Made by a program: the position numbers and the translations under genes. 24,152 nucleotides of DNA from an uncultured Collinsella sp. GTDB taxonomy: Bacteria > Actinomycetota > Coriobacteriia > Coriobacteriales > Coriobacteriaceae. Location of the stretch: the NCBI GenBank assembly GCA_937896835.1, contig CALBOJ010000134.1, positions 1-24,152 of the forward strand, read 5' to 3'. Numbering within the stretch: position 1 is the first letter of the stretch; every line of letters begins with the position of its first letter. Below the pieces are notes generated by a model. The model did not search any database and was not told the origin of the DNA. It worked only from the letters and a program-made list of their open reading frames with translations. Below, piece after piece: positions 14,578 to 22,499 of this stretch.

Positions 14578-14805
14578 TTACTGCAGCGTAAAGTAGGTAC
14601 CGGTCTCATCGAACCGAGGCTTTGCGCCCTTTTTCTCAAAGAACTCGACGATGACGGCATGGGCCTCATTGAGCCTTTCCTTCTCGGCCTCGAGCCAAAG
14701 CGACTGCGCCCCGCAGGCATCAGTCAGGTGCACGCGGCATGGCACGCCCGCGCGGAGGAGCTCGGTGTTGCATTCGGCGACCTCGAACGGCGTCACGACT
14801 TTCAT
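14578..14805 (-). CDS. 75-aa conserved-looking protein between hisI and hisE
   Basis: A 75-residue ORF whose ATG overlaps the hisI stop by 4 nt (ATGA) and which ends 15 nt before hisE, so it is a true operon member. It shows a VCRVHLTDACGAQSLWLE-like core (residues ~22-40) and ends with FEKKGAKPRFDETGTYFTLQ. It resembles, from memory, a small family named after an RDAC motif; here the motif reads TDAC. No function is known to me. It has no membrane segment and is probably a small alpha/beta protein. A role in histidine synthesis, such as an assembly or regulatory factor for HisI or HisE, is suggested only by position. Confidence 0.75.
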   Translation of the reverse strand: MKVVTPFEVAECNTELLRAGVPCRVHLTDACGAQSLWLEAEKERLNEAHAVIVEFFEKKGAKPRFDETGTYFTLQ

Positions 14806-15143
14806 CGCACTCCCCCTTCCACGCGCTTAAAGAAGCAGGTACGGTTGCCGGTATGGCAGGCCGGGCCCGGTGAGTCCACCTTGACCAGCAGCGTATCGCT
14901 ATCGCAGTCGGCCCAGAGCTCCTTGACCTCCTGCATGTTGCCACTCGTCGCGCCCTTGTTCCAGAGCTCCTGACGGCTGCGACTCCAAAACCACGTGGTC
15001 CCGGTCTTGAGCGTCAGCCCCACCGATTCCTCGTTCATCCAAGCAACCATAAGCACCTCACCGGTGTCATGCTGCTGAACCACGCAGGGAATGAGCCCAC
15101 AGTCGTCGTATTTAAGCTCTGCCGCGGTTGTCACTTGCTCCAT
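14802..15143 (-). CDS. hisI: Phosphoribosyl-AMP cyclohydrolase
   Basis: A 113-residue monofunctional HisI that opens the adenine ring of phosphoribosyl-AMP, the third pathway step. The metal-site motifs are complete: ADCDSDTLL (Asp79, Cys80, Asp81, Asp83) and GPACHTGNRTCF (Cys96, Cys103). The WSRSRQELWNKGATSGN substrate-binding stretch is also present. The ATG directly abuts the hisF stop (TAA then ATG), and the 3' end overlaps the 75-aa ORF by 4 nt, so translation through this stretch is probably coupled. Confidence 0.97.
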   Translation of the reverse strand: MEQVTTAAELKYDDCGLIPCVVQQHDTGEVLMVAWMNEESVGLTLKTGTTWFWSRSRQELWNKGATSGNMQEVKELWADCDSDTLLVKVDSPGPACHTGNRTCFFKRVEGGVR

Positions 15144-15926
15144 TTAGAAGTCCAATCTCACGGGGATTCCCTGGCTAGCCATGTATTCTTTGACTTCGCG
15201 AATGCTGAAGGTTCCAAAGTGAAAGACGCTTGCCGCCAGCACGGCATCCGCCTCGCCCTCGATCACACCCTCGGCGAAATGCTCGAGCGTGCCCACGCCG
15301 CCGCTCGCGATCACCGGAATCGGCACCGCGCGCGCCACGGCACGGGTGAGCGCCAGGTCAAAGCCGGCCTTGGTGCCGTCACGATCCATGCTGGTAAGCA
15401 AGATCTCGCCGGCGCCGCGACGAGCCGCCTCCTCGGCCCACGCCACCGCGTCGATACCCGTGGCGTTGCGGCCTCCCGCGGTAAAGACCTCCCACTTATC
15501 GGCACCGGGAGCACCGGGCAAACCGACACGCTTGGCATCGATCGCCACGACCACGGCCTGGCTGCCAAACGCCGCGGCGGCCTGGCTGATCAACGACGGA
15601 TCGCGCACGGCCGCCGAGTTGAGCGACACCCTGTCGGCACCAGCTGCAACCATGGTCCGCATGCCCGGCAAGTCGCGAAAGCCTCCGCCCACGGTATAGG
15701 GGATGGCGAGCTCCTCGGCCGCGTGCGCCGCCATCTCGATGGTCGTCGCGCGGTTGTCGCTCGTCGCGGTAATGTCCAAAAATACGACCTCGTCCGCACC
15801 CTCGCGATCGTAGGCGCGGGCCAACTCCACCGGGTCGCCGGCATCGCGCAGGCTCACAAAGTTGACGCCCTTGACCACGCGGCCGCCCTTGACGTCCAGG
15901 CAGGGAATCACGCGTTTGGTAAGCAT
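15144..15926 (-). CDS. hisF: Imidazole glycerol phosphate synthase, cyclase subunit
   Basis: A 260-residue (beta/alpha)8 barrel. The N-terminus MLTKRVIPCLDVKGGRVVKG includes catalytic Asp11, and the second catalytic Asp130 is in VAIDAKRV. Phosphate loops VGGGF and ASGGVGT are present. It joins ammonia from HisH to PRFAR and yields imidazole glycerol phosphate plus AICAR. A GAGGAGAGGAG ribosome-binding site lies upstream, across the hisA stop, with a 3-nt gap between genes. Confidence 0.98.
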   Translation of the reverse strand: MLTKRVIPCLDVKGGRVVKGVNFVSLRDAGDPVELARAYDREGADEVVFLDITATSDNRATTIEMAAHAAEELAIPYTVGGGFRDLPGMRTMVAAGADRVSLNSAAVRDPSLISQAAAAFGSQAVVVAIDAKRVGLPGAPGADKWEVFTAGGRNATGIDAVAWAEEAARRGAGEILLTSMDRDGTKAGFDLALTRAVARAVPIPVIASGGVGTLEHFAEGVIEGEADAVLAASVFHFGTFSIREVKEYMASQGIPVRLDF

Positions 15927-15929
15927 GGG

Positions 15930-16673
15930 CTACTCCTCTCCTCGGGCGGCGGCCAACGCCTGGGCCAGCGTAAAGTTGCCCTCGTAGAGCGCGCGACCGG
16001 TGATGGCTCCCTCAATGGTATCCTCACCCACCGCGGCAAGCGCGCGGACATCGTCGAGCGTCGAGATGCCACCCGAAGCCACGACGGAAAATCCCGCGAC
16101 CTCGGCCACATGGCGATACGCCGCCACATCGATGCCCGTCTGCATGCCATCGCGCGCGATGTCGGTATACACCAGATGCTTAAAGCTCAGCTCCGTGAGC
16201 TGCGCCACCGCATCGTCGAGTGCCACGCCCGCGCCATCGCGCCAGCCGTTCACCTTGACCTGACCGTCACGGGCGGCGATGTCTGCCACCAGCAGCTCGC
16301 CAAAGCCGCGCGCCGCCACCTCGGCAAAACCCGGCTCGGTCACCAGCACGGTGCCCAGCGCGATGCGGCGTGCGCCGTAGCCTGCCAGCTCGTCGATGCG
16401 CGCGAGCGAGCGAACGCCGCCGCCCACGTCCACGGACAGGCCGTCGACGCCGCAGATAGCCTTGATCGCCGCCGAGTTGGCCGCGCACGCGTCCTCGTCC
16501 TCGCCAAAGGCAGCGGACAGGTCGACGACGTGCACCCAGCTCGCACCCTGCTCGGCAAACGAGCGGGCGACGGCGACGGGGTCGTCGGAATATACCTTGC
16601 AGCGGCTGCGGTCGCCGCGTTCCAGGCGCACGACCTTGCCGCCGATCAGATCGATTGCGGGAAACAGGATCAT
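15930..16673 (-). CDS. hisA: ProFAR isomerase
   Basis: A 247-residue (beta/alpha)8 barrel with catalytic Asp8 (FPAIDLIGGK) and the second acid in VADIAARDG (Asp131); YTDIARDGM (169-177) and the VASGGIS phosphate loop are also visible. It performs the Amadori rearrangement of ProFAR to PRFAR. In many actinobacteria this enzyme (PriA) also serves as TrpF; the sequence alone does not settle that here. The start overlaps the hisH stop by 4 nt (ATGA). Confidence 0.96.
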   Translation of the reverse strand: MILFPAIDLIGGKVVRLERGDRSRCKVYSDDPVAVARSFAEQGASWVHVVDLSAAFGEDEDACAANSAAIKAICGVDGLSVDVGGGVRSLARIDELAGYGARRIALGTVLVTEPGFAEVAARGFGELLVADIAARDGQVKVNGWRDGAGVALDDAVAQLTELSFKHLVYTDIARDGMQTGIDVAAYRHVAEVAGFSVVASGGISTLDDVRALAAVGEDTIEGAITGRALYEGNFTLAQALAAARGEE

Positions 16674-17371
16674 CGGCCGGCCTCCTCGACGATGTTGACG
16701 AAGTTCTTAAGAATGCGCTGACCCAGCGCGGAGGATTTCTCGGGATGGAACTGGCAGCCCCACACGTTGCCATGGCGCACGATGCACGGAAAGCTCCGCG
16801 TGTAGTGCGTGCGCGCCAGCACATCGGTGGCATCGGCGTTGTCGGCCACCGCGTAGCTGTGGGTGAAGTACATGTTGGCACCCTCGGCAAAACCGGCAAG
16901 CAGCGGATCGGCCGCACCGGCGGGCGTCATGTGCACCTGGTCCCAGCCCACGTGCGGCACCTTCAGGCGGCTCGACTCCAGGTGCGTGCACGAACCGCGC
17001 ATGATGCCCAGGCCATCGACCCAGGGACCACCAGCCTGCTCGGAGGCATCGTCGTCCGCGTCCGCACCCTCGTCCGCAGGCACGCCCTCGTTGCCGCGCT
17101 CAAAAAACAGCTGAAGGCCTAGGCAGATGCCGAGCAGCGGAGTTCCGGCGGCAACGGCATCGAGCACGGCCGCTTCCTCGCCGCTCTGGCGCATAAAGGC
17201 GATCGCGTCATAGAACGCGCCCACACCCGGGATGACCAGGCCGTCGGCGCTGCGGATCTGCTCCGGATCATCCGACGTGCAGGCGGCGGCACCGGCGCGC
17301 ACAAGTCCGCGCACGACGCTCGACAAGTTACCCTTGTGGTAGTCGACCACCACGATCTTCGGTTCGCCCAC
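16670..17371 (-). CDS. hisH: Imidazole glycerol phosphate synthase, glutamine amidotransferase subunit
   Basis: I place the start at the GTG at 17371, giving 233 residues, because GGGAGGG lies 4 nt upstream. The upstream in-frame ATG at 17404 falls inside the intergenic palindrome and lacks a ribosome-binding site. The class I amidotransferase triad is Cys83 (GICLGLQ), His209 and Glu211 (QFHPEKS). The N-terminal strand KIVVVDYHKGNLSS and oxyanion region PGVGAFYDA are present. It supplies ammonia to HisF. An acidic insertion of roughly 20 residues (about 97-117, rich in Asp, Glu and Ala) follows the nucleophile helix and makes the protein longer than the usual ~200. Confidence 0.95.
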   Translation of the reverse strand: MGEPKIVVVDYHKGNLSSVVRGLVRAGAAACTSDDPEQIRSADGLVIPGVGAFYDAIAFMRQSGEEAAVLDAVAAGTPLLGICLGLQLFFERGNEGVPADEGADADDDASEQAGGPWVDGLGIMRGSCTHLESSRLKVPHVGWDQVHMTPAGAADPLLAGFAEGANMYFTHSYAVADNADATDVLARTHYTRSFPCIVRHGNVWGCQFHPEKSSALGQRILKNFVNIVEEAGR

Positions 17372-17393
17372 GCGACCCTCCCTTTTTCCATTC

Positions 17394-17434
17394 AAAACCA
17401 CCACGAAGGTGCCTGTCCCCTTTGTGGTGGTTTT
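17394..17434. repeat. Palindrome between hisB and hisH
   Basis: Arms 17394-17409 and 17419-17434 (16 nt each, one mismatch) are separated by a 9-nt loop; the loop region contains GGTGCCTGTCCCC on the plus strand. The arms end in AAAA and TTTT, so it could act as a weak terminator or mRNA processing site in either direction. It is the only sizeable spacer in the hisD-to-hisI part of the operon (77 nt from the hisB stop to the hisH GTG). Confidence 0.8.
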
Positions 17435-17448
17435 TACCCTTGTGACGG

Positions 17449-18036
17449 TTACAGCGAGCCCTTGGTGCTGGGGATGCCCTGCACGCGGGGATCGAACTCG
17501 CAGGCGCGACGCATCGTGCGGCCCACGGCCTTAAAGGCGGCCTCGATAATGTGGTGTGAATTACCGCCTGCCAGCTCGCGCACATGCAGCGTGAGCTTGG
17601 CATCGCGCGCAAAGGCGTAGAAGAACTCGACGGCTAGCTCGGTATCAAAGGTGCCCACGCGCTCGGTCGGCACGGACAGCTCGCAATAGGCCTGGCCGCG
17701 GCCCGAAATGTCCACGGCGGCCATCACGAGCGTCTCGTCCATGGCAATCGCCGCGTCGGCAAAGCGCGTAATGCCCGCCTTGTCGCCCAGCGCCTGGCAA
17801 AACGCCTCGCCCAGCACGATGCCCGTGTCCTCGACGGTGTGGTGTGCGTCGACTTCCACGTCGCCCACCGCGTGCACCGTCAGATCAAACAAACCATGGC
17901 GGCCAAAGGCGTTGAGCATGTGGTCGAAAAACGGCACGCCGGTCGAGATATCGCACGTACCGGTTCCATCCAGGTCGAGCTTGACGACAATATCGGTCTC
18001 GCCTGTCTTACGGGTTACCTCGGCATAACGGCCCAT
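17449..18036 (-). CDS. hisB: Imidazoleglycerol-phosphate dehydratase
   Basis: A 195-residue monofunctional dehydratase that converts imidazole glycerol phosphate to imidazole acetol phosphate. The duplicated manganese-binding motifs are clear: FFDHML with DAHHTVEDTG in the first half, and FFYAFA with NSHHIIEAAFKA in the second. The fused phosphatase domain of E. coli HisB is absent, which fits the separate PHP phosphatase gene nearby. The ATG abuts the hisC stop and GGAGGAG lies 6 nt upstream, within the end of hisC. Confidence 0.98.
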   Translation of the reverse strand: MGRYAEVTRKTGETDIVVKLDLDGTGTCDISTGVPFFDHMLNAFGRHGLFDLTVHAVGDVEVDAHHTVEDTGIVLGEAFCQALGDKAGITRFADAAIAMDETLVMAAVDISGRGQAYCELSVPTERVGTFDTELAVEFFYAFARDAKLTLHVRELAGGNSHHIIEAAFKAVGRTMRRACEFDPRVQGIPSTKGSL

Positions 18037-19152
18037 CTACATCTCCTCCTTCACCAGCGCGGCAAATGCGGCCAGCACCTCGTCGTTTTCCTGTGGGGTG
18101 CCCACGGTAATGCGCAGGCAGTCCGCGAGCCCCGGCGCGTAGCTGAAGTCGCGCACCAAAATCGAGTACTCGTCGCGCAGGCGCTCGCGCACGCGCGTGG
18201 CATGCGGCGTGCGCACGAGCACAAAGTTCGCCGCGCTCGGCCATGCCTCCACGGGCAGGCCCTCGGCAGCCATTGCGCGCAGGGCGCACAGTTCGCGCTC
18301 GCGCTCGGATGCGACCTGTGCCACCACGGGCGCGTACGCATCGCGGGCACGCACGCAGGCAAGCGCGGCGGCCTGGCTCAGCACATTGACCGAATAGATC
18401 TGGCGAATCGCCGCGAACACGTCGATGACTTCCGGCGCCGCGATCACGTAACCCAGACGCGTGCCGGCGGCGCCAAACGCCTTGGACAGCGTATGCAGAA
18501 TTACCAGGTTGGGATGCTCGGCAATAAGCCCCTGCGCCGTGGTGGCCGCGCCAAACGAATCGTCGGCAAACTCAACGTAGGCCTCGTCGACCATTACCAT
18601 GCCGGGGCACGCATCGCACAGCGCCGCGACAAAGTCGAGCGGAGCCACGTCGCCCGTGGGATTGTTGGGCGAGGTCACGATTGCCAGGTTGCACGCCGGC
18701 GCTGCCGCGAGCACAGCAGCTTGGCCGAGTTCAAAGGTCGCGGGGTCGCGCCACACGTCGCGCACCTCGGTCTGGCAGAGCGACGCAAAGAACGCGTACT
18801 CGCTAAAGCACGGCGGGCAGTTGAGCAGGGTCCTCCCCGCGCCGCCAAACGCCAGCAGATAGTTATAGAGCAGCTCGTCGCCGCCGTTTCCCACACAGAT
18901 GTTCTCGCGCGTCACGCCATGCCAGGCAGCAAGCTCGTCGCGCAGGTCGTTTGACATGGGATCGGGATAACGGTTGAGCGGTGTGGCAGCCAAGGCCGCG
19001 TCGATCGCCTCGCACACGCCAGCAGGTACGGGATAGGTGTTCTCGTTGGCCGAAAGGTTAATGCGCGTGGGCGTAAAGTTGGGATCGTAGGGCTCAATAC
19101 CGGCCAAGTAGGGCTGGACGAGCTCCTTCATGCGGGGCGTCAGCTCGGCCAT
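18037..19152 (-). CDS. hisC: Histidinol-phosphate aminotransferase
   Basis: A 371-residue fold-type I PLP enzyme. The Schiff-base lysine is Lys224 (TLSKAFGAAG), and other cofactor contacts are Asn164 (SPNNPTG), Asp189 and Tyr192 (VDEAYVEF). The carboxylate-binding Arg347 is in LRITVG. It transaminates imidazole acetol phosphate with glutamate. The start at 19152 (MAELTPRM) has GGAGG 6 nt upstream, across the hisD stop; the ATG 11 codons earlier overlaps hisD and is less likely. Only one base separates it from hisD. Confidence 0.96.
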   Translation of the reverse strand: MAELTPRMKELVQPYLAGIEPYDPNFTPTRINLSANENTYPVPAGVCEAIDAALAATPLNRYPDPMSNDLRDELAAWHGVTRENICVGNGGDELLYNYLLAFGGAGRTLLNCPPCFSEYAFFASLCQTEVRDVWRDPATFELGQAAVLAAAPACNLAIVTSPNNPTGDVAPLDFVAALCDACPGMVMVDEAYVEFADDSFGAATTAQGLIAEHPNLVILHTLSKAFGAAGTRLGYVIAAPEVIDVFAAIRQIYSVNVLSQAAALACVRARDAYAPVVAQVASERERELCALRAMAAEGLPVEAWPSAANFVLVRTPHATRVRERLRDEYSILVRDFSYAPGLADCLRITVGTPQENDEVLAAFAALVKEEM

Positions 19153-19153
19153 A

Positions 19154-20590
19154 TTAGGCCTCCTCGCCGGTCGGGCCAGCGGCACCGCCCGCAGCCGCCG
19201 CCAGGTCCACGCCCTCGGCGACCGTCGCGGTCGTATCGCCCGGCCAGGCGACCTTGGTCAGGTCGGCCGCGGCCAGAGACTCGGCACTCACGGCATCCTC
19301 GCCCTGCTCCAGTACACGGCGACGCAGAGCGGCGGAAAGCGCGTGTGCCCACAGGCCCTCGGCCTCGGCCAGGCGCTGCGTAGCGGGAGCGTCGGAGAGC
19401 AGACCCTCGGGCGTATAGCAGATAACGCTCGAGCGCTTAACGAACTCTTCGACCGAAAGCGGGTTGGAGAACATGGCCGTGCCGCCGGTCGGCAGCGTGT
19501 GGTTGGGGCCGGCGACGTAATCGCCGAGCGGCTCGGAGCTCCAAGCGCCCACAAAGATGGCGCCGGCGTTGCGAATGCCGCCGAGCAAGCCCATCGCATC
19601 CTTGCAGTGCAGCTCCAGGTGCTCGGGCGCCACGGTGTTCACCGCCTCGACGGCGGCAGCCATGTCGGCGGCAACCACGATGGTGCCCTCGTTATCGAGC
19701 GAGGCGCGCGTGATCTCGGCACGCGGCGACTGCGCGACCAAGATATCGATGCCTGCCTCGACCTCGCGCGCAAACTGCTCGTCGCAGGTCACCAGATAGC
19801 AGGCGGCCAGCGGATCGTGCTCGGCCTGGGCCATCAGATCGGCCGCAACCACCATGGGCTTGGCCGTAGCATCGGCCAGCACGCAGACCTCGGAGGGGCC
19901 GGCGACCATGTCGATGCCCACATCGCCCGAGACAATCTGCTTGGCGGCGGCAACAAAGGCGTTGCCCGGGCCGGTAATTTTGTCGACGCGCGGAATGGTC
20001 TCGGTGCCGTACGCCAGCGCGGCCACGGCCTGGGCGCCGCCCACCATATAGATTTCGTCCACTCCGCCGAGCTTTGCCGCGGCGAGCGTGTAGGGGCTGA
20101 TCAGGCCGTCCTTTTGCGGCGGGGTCACCATGACCACGCGCTTGACGCCGGCGACCTTGGCGGGAATGGCATTCATGAGCACGGTGGAGGGATACTGCGC
20201 GCGACCGCCCGGCACGTAGATGCCGGCCGCCGCGAGCGGGGTCACCTTAACGCCGAGCATCGTGCCATCCGATCGCGTGGTAAACCAGCCCTGCTCGACC
20301 TCGCGCTGGTGGAACTCGCGAATCTGGCGCGCAGCCTTTTCGAGCGCGGCGACAAAAGCCGGGTCGAGGCCCTCGAGCGCGGCATCGATCTGCTCCTGCG
20401 GCAGACGGAAGCTCTGCAGCTCAACACCGTCAAAACGCTGGCAGTAATCGCGCACCGCGGCATCGCCGTTGGCACGCACGTTGGCCACGATATCGCGGGC
20501 GGCGTCGACGATGTTTTGCGGCAGCACACCCTTGCGGTTGAGCTGGTTGGTAACGAGGCGCTCACCGGGAACAAGCTTGATGGTCTTCAT
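19154..20590 (-). CDS. hisD: Histidinol dehydrogenase
   Basis: A 478-residue NAD-dependent zinc enzyme that oxidises histidinol twice to histidine. Zinc ligands are recognisable as Gln255 and His258 (MAQAEHDP), Asp357 (LGDYVAGPNH) and His416 (WAHALSAALRRR). Catalytic Glu323 and His324 are in APEHLE. The protein is about 45 residues longer than usual because of a C-terminal Ala/Gly/Asp-rich tail after ~430, whose last codons also hold the hisC ribosome-binding site. AGGGGA lies 7 nt before the ATG. A 105-nt gap to the upstream hisZG fusion contains only a weak GC-rich hairpin followed by a short T run. Confidence 0.97.
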   Translation of the reverse strand: MKTIKLVPGERLVTNQLNRKGVLPQNIVDAARDIVANVRANGDAAVRDYCQRFDGVELQSFRLPQEQIDAALEGLDPAFVAALEKAARQIREFHQREVEQGWFTTRSDGTMLGVKVTPLAAAGIYVPGGRAQYPSTVLMNAIPAKVAGVKRVVMVTPPQKDGLISPYTLAAAKLGGVDEIYMVGGAQAVAALAYGTETIPRVDKITGPGNAFVAAAKQIVSGDVGIDMVAGPSEVCVLADATAKPMVVAADLMAQAEHDPLAACYLVTCDEQFAREVEAGIDILVAQSPRAEITRASLDNEGTIVVAADMAAAVEAVNTVAPEHLELHCKDAMGLLGGIRNAGAIFVGAWSSEPLGDYVAGPNHTLPTGGTAMFSNPLSVEEFVKRSSVICYTPEGLLSDAPATQRLAEAEGLWAHALSAALRRRVLEQGEDAVSAESLAAADLTKVAWPGDTTATVAEGVDLAAAAGGAAGPTGEEA

Positions 20591-20695
20591 ATCGGTATCC
20601 CCTATCGGTCGAGATTGTGTTCGAAAAACGAGAGGCCGTGCGGCGGCGCCAATCGGCCCGCAGCCCGTACGTTGGGGCGCCCGTGCGCGCTCGCG

Positions 20696-22411
20696 CTATT
20701 GTGCCGAGCCCGCGACGGGCTCAAAATGCTTGTCCTTAACGGCCGCGGCCAGGCGATCTGCCAGATTGCGCACGCGCGGATCCAGGCGCGCGGCACCCGG
20801 ATTGACAAAGAAGCGGGCCGTGCAATCCATGATGCGGCCGGTGATGACCAGGTCGTTGTCGCGCAGCGTGGCACCCGTGGCGGTAATGTCCACGATGCGA
20901 TCGGTCATGCCGACGATGGGGCCCAGCTCGATGTTACCGTGCAGCGAAACGATGTCGGCATTCACGCCACGCTCGGCATACCAGGCGCTCGCGATGCGCG
21001 GGTACTTGGTGGCCACGCGAAGCGAACCGCGACGGGCATAGTTGCGCTCGGCCTGACCGGCGCGCCACGCGGGCTCCGCCTCGATAAAGGTGCACAGGCC
21101 GTAGCCCAAATCGACCAGCTGCAGCAGGTTGAGGTCGGCCTCGATGAGCGAGTCCCAACCGCAGATGCCGCAATCGGCACCGCCGCAGCCCACAAAGGCG
21201 GGCGCATCGCTGGGGCGCACAATGACAAACTCTATATCTCCGACCGCGCCCTCGCCGGCGCGCGTGTCGCGACCGCGCACGATCAGGTGACGGCCGGGGT
21301 CACGCAGCTCAGAGACGTCCAGACCCGCGGCCTCGAGCACGTCGAGCGTGTCGGCCTTAAGCGAGCCCTTGGGCACGGCGATACGCAGCGGGCCCTCGGC
21401 GCCACGGCCCGCAGCATGGTCGCCATCGGAAGCGGCATCCTCGGCCGAGGTGCGCGCGGCCTCCAGGCGCTCGAGCGAAAAGGCGAAGCCCGCCGCCGGC
21501 ACCTCGATACCGGCGCCAAATGCGCCGGTAAAGATGGAGTCATAGCGTCCGCCCGAACCGACCGGATCGGGCAAACCGCCGGCATAGGCCTTAAAGACCA
21601 GGCCCGTGTAGTAATCGAAAGAGTTCATGATAGAGAAGTCGAACGACAGCACCTGGGCGTCCTCGGGTGCCAGGCCCTCGACCAGGGCACGCAGCTCGCG
21701 CGTCAGCGGCGCGACGATACCGGCGGCCTCCAGCAGCGCGTCCACGCGGTCGAGTACCTCGGCACCGCCGTGCAGACGCGGCAACTCGCTAATGGCGGCC
21801 TTGACGGCATCGGACTCGGCGCTTGCCGCCACGCGGGCATCGAGGCCCACAAAGTCGTTGGCGTGCACGCAGCGCAGGGCCTCGGCAGCCAGCTCACGAT
21901 CCTCGCATACCGCGAGCAATTCCTTAAAAGGACGCACGCTGCCTGCGATGATGCGCGCATCGGGAAGTGCCAGCTCACGCACGGCCTCCGCCACCAGCGA
22001 GACAATCTCGACATCGCCCGCGGTGTCGCCCGCACCGATAAGCTCAAAGCCCAGCTGCGTAAACTGGCGCGAGCCACCGGCATTGCGCTGGCACTCGCGA
22101 ACCACCGGCGCCTCGTAGCGCAGGCGCAAGGGCAGGTCGGCCGCGCGCATGCGGGTCGAAACCAGACGCACAATCGGCAGTGTGTTATCAGGACGAACCA
22201 CCAGCAGACGACCATCGTCGTCAAAGAGCTTAAACGGCGTGTCTGCAATGCGCCCGCCTTCCTCGAGCGAACCCTTGTCCTCGAGCAGCGGCGTCTCGAC
22301 CGGAAGGTAATGATGCTCCCTGAGGCAGCCCTTCACCGTATATGCGATCTCCTCGCGCGCCTGAGCCTCCTCGGGCAATATGTCCCGGAATCCCCACGGT
22401 GTGGCCGTCAT
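20696..22411 (-). CDS. hisZG: HisZ-HisG fusion: ATP phosphoribosyltransferase, regulatory plus short catalytic domain
   Basis: A 571-residue fusion. Residues 1-~330 are HisZ, a histidyl-tRNA-synthetase paralogue, with the N-terminal WGFRDILPEEA, a class II motif-2-like stretch LRYEAPVVREC and the motif-3-like AAGFAFSLERL. After an Ala/Asp/Gly linker (~331-345) comes short-form HisG (LRIAVPKGSLKADTLDVLEAAG, DIEFVIVRPSDAPAFV, RVATKYPR, IVDITATGATLRDN). HisG joins ATP and PRPP in the committed step. Short HisG normally forms a hetero-octamer with a separate HisZ that confers activity and histidine feedback. Here the subunits are one chain in regulator-first order, with no stop or frameshift between them. 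GGAGG lies 8 nt before the ATG. It heads the operon. Confidence 0.95.
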   Translation of the reverse strand: MTATPWGFRDILPEEAQAREEIAYTVKGCLREHHYLPVETPLLEDKGSLEEGGRIADTPFKLFDDDGRLLVVRPDNTLPIVRLVSTRMRAADLPLRLRYEAPVVRECQRNAGGSRQFTQLGFELIGAGDTAGDVEIVSLVAEAVRELALPDARIIAGSVRPFKELLAVCEDRELAAEALRCVHANDFVGLDARVAASAESDAVKAAISELPRLHGGAEVLDRVDALLEAAGIVAPLTRELRALVEGLAPEDAQVLSFDFSIMNSFDYYTGLVFKAYAGGLPDPVGSGGRYDSIFTGAFGAGIEVPAAGFAFSLERLEAARTSAEDAASDGDHAAGRGAEGPLRIAVPKGSLKADTLDVLEAAGLDVSELRDPGRHLIVRGRDTRAGEGAVGDIEFVIVRPSDAPAFVGCGGADCGICGWDSLIEADLNLLQLVDLGYGLCTFIEAEPAWRAGQAERNYARRGSLRVATKYPRIASAWYAERGVNADIVSLHGNIELGPIVGMTDRIVDITATGATLRDNDLVITGRIMDCTARFFVNPGAARLDPRVRNLADRLAAAVKDKHFEPVAGSAQ

Positions 22412-22446
22412 CTGGTGAGCCTCCTCATGCTGTACTTCATATGGAA

Positions 22447-22478
22447 CAGAAGACCGGCATAGCTCCGCCGGTCTTCTG
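22447..22478. promoter_or_regulatory. Perfect 12-bp inverted repeat upstream of the his operon (operator or leader hairpin)
   Basis: CAGAAGACCGGC (22447-22458) and GCCGGTCTTCTG (22467-22478) are perfect complements around an 8-nt spacer, 36 nt before the hisZG start. No T run follows on either strand, so it is not a classical attenuator. No histidine-codon-rich leader peptide or T-box is visible. Confidence 0.7.
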
Positions 22479-22481
22479 GGT

Positions 22482-22490
22482 ACTTTAGCA
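22482..22490 (-). promoter_or_regulatory. Candidate extended -10 of the his operon
   Basis: On the minus strand TGCTAAAGT gives a TGC-extended -10 (TAAAGT) in the same style as three other promoters in the window. Transcription would start near 22475, inside the inverted repeat, which favours a repressor-binding role for that repeat. Confidence 0.45.
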
Positions 22491-22499
22491 TACTAGAGT

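Noticed and set aside
15069..16721. 550-codon plus-strand open frame antisense to hisF and hisA
   Set aside because: Low-complexity Ala/Arg/His-rich shadow; the real genes with intact catalytic motifs lie on the other strand.
17372..17404. In-frame ATG at 17404 as the hisH start
   Set aside because: It lies inside the intergenic palindrome without a ribosome-binding site, while the GTG at 17371 has GGGAGGG at good distance.
22410..22442. Ten-codon upstream ORF (MKYSMRRLTR) whose stop overlaps the hisZG start
   Set aside because: It has no His codons, its own ribosome-binding site is poor, and its codons double as the hisZG Shine-Dalgarno; likely chance.
19130..22462. Very long plus-strand open frame (about 1110 codons) antisense to hisD and hisZG
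   Set aside because: It mirrors the codon structure of the minus-strand genes in GC-rich DNA, has no family motifs and no ribosome-binding site.
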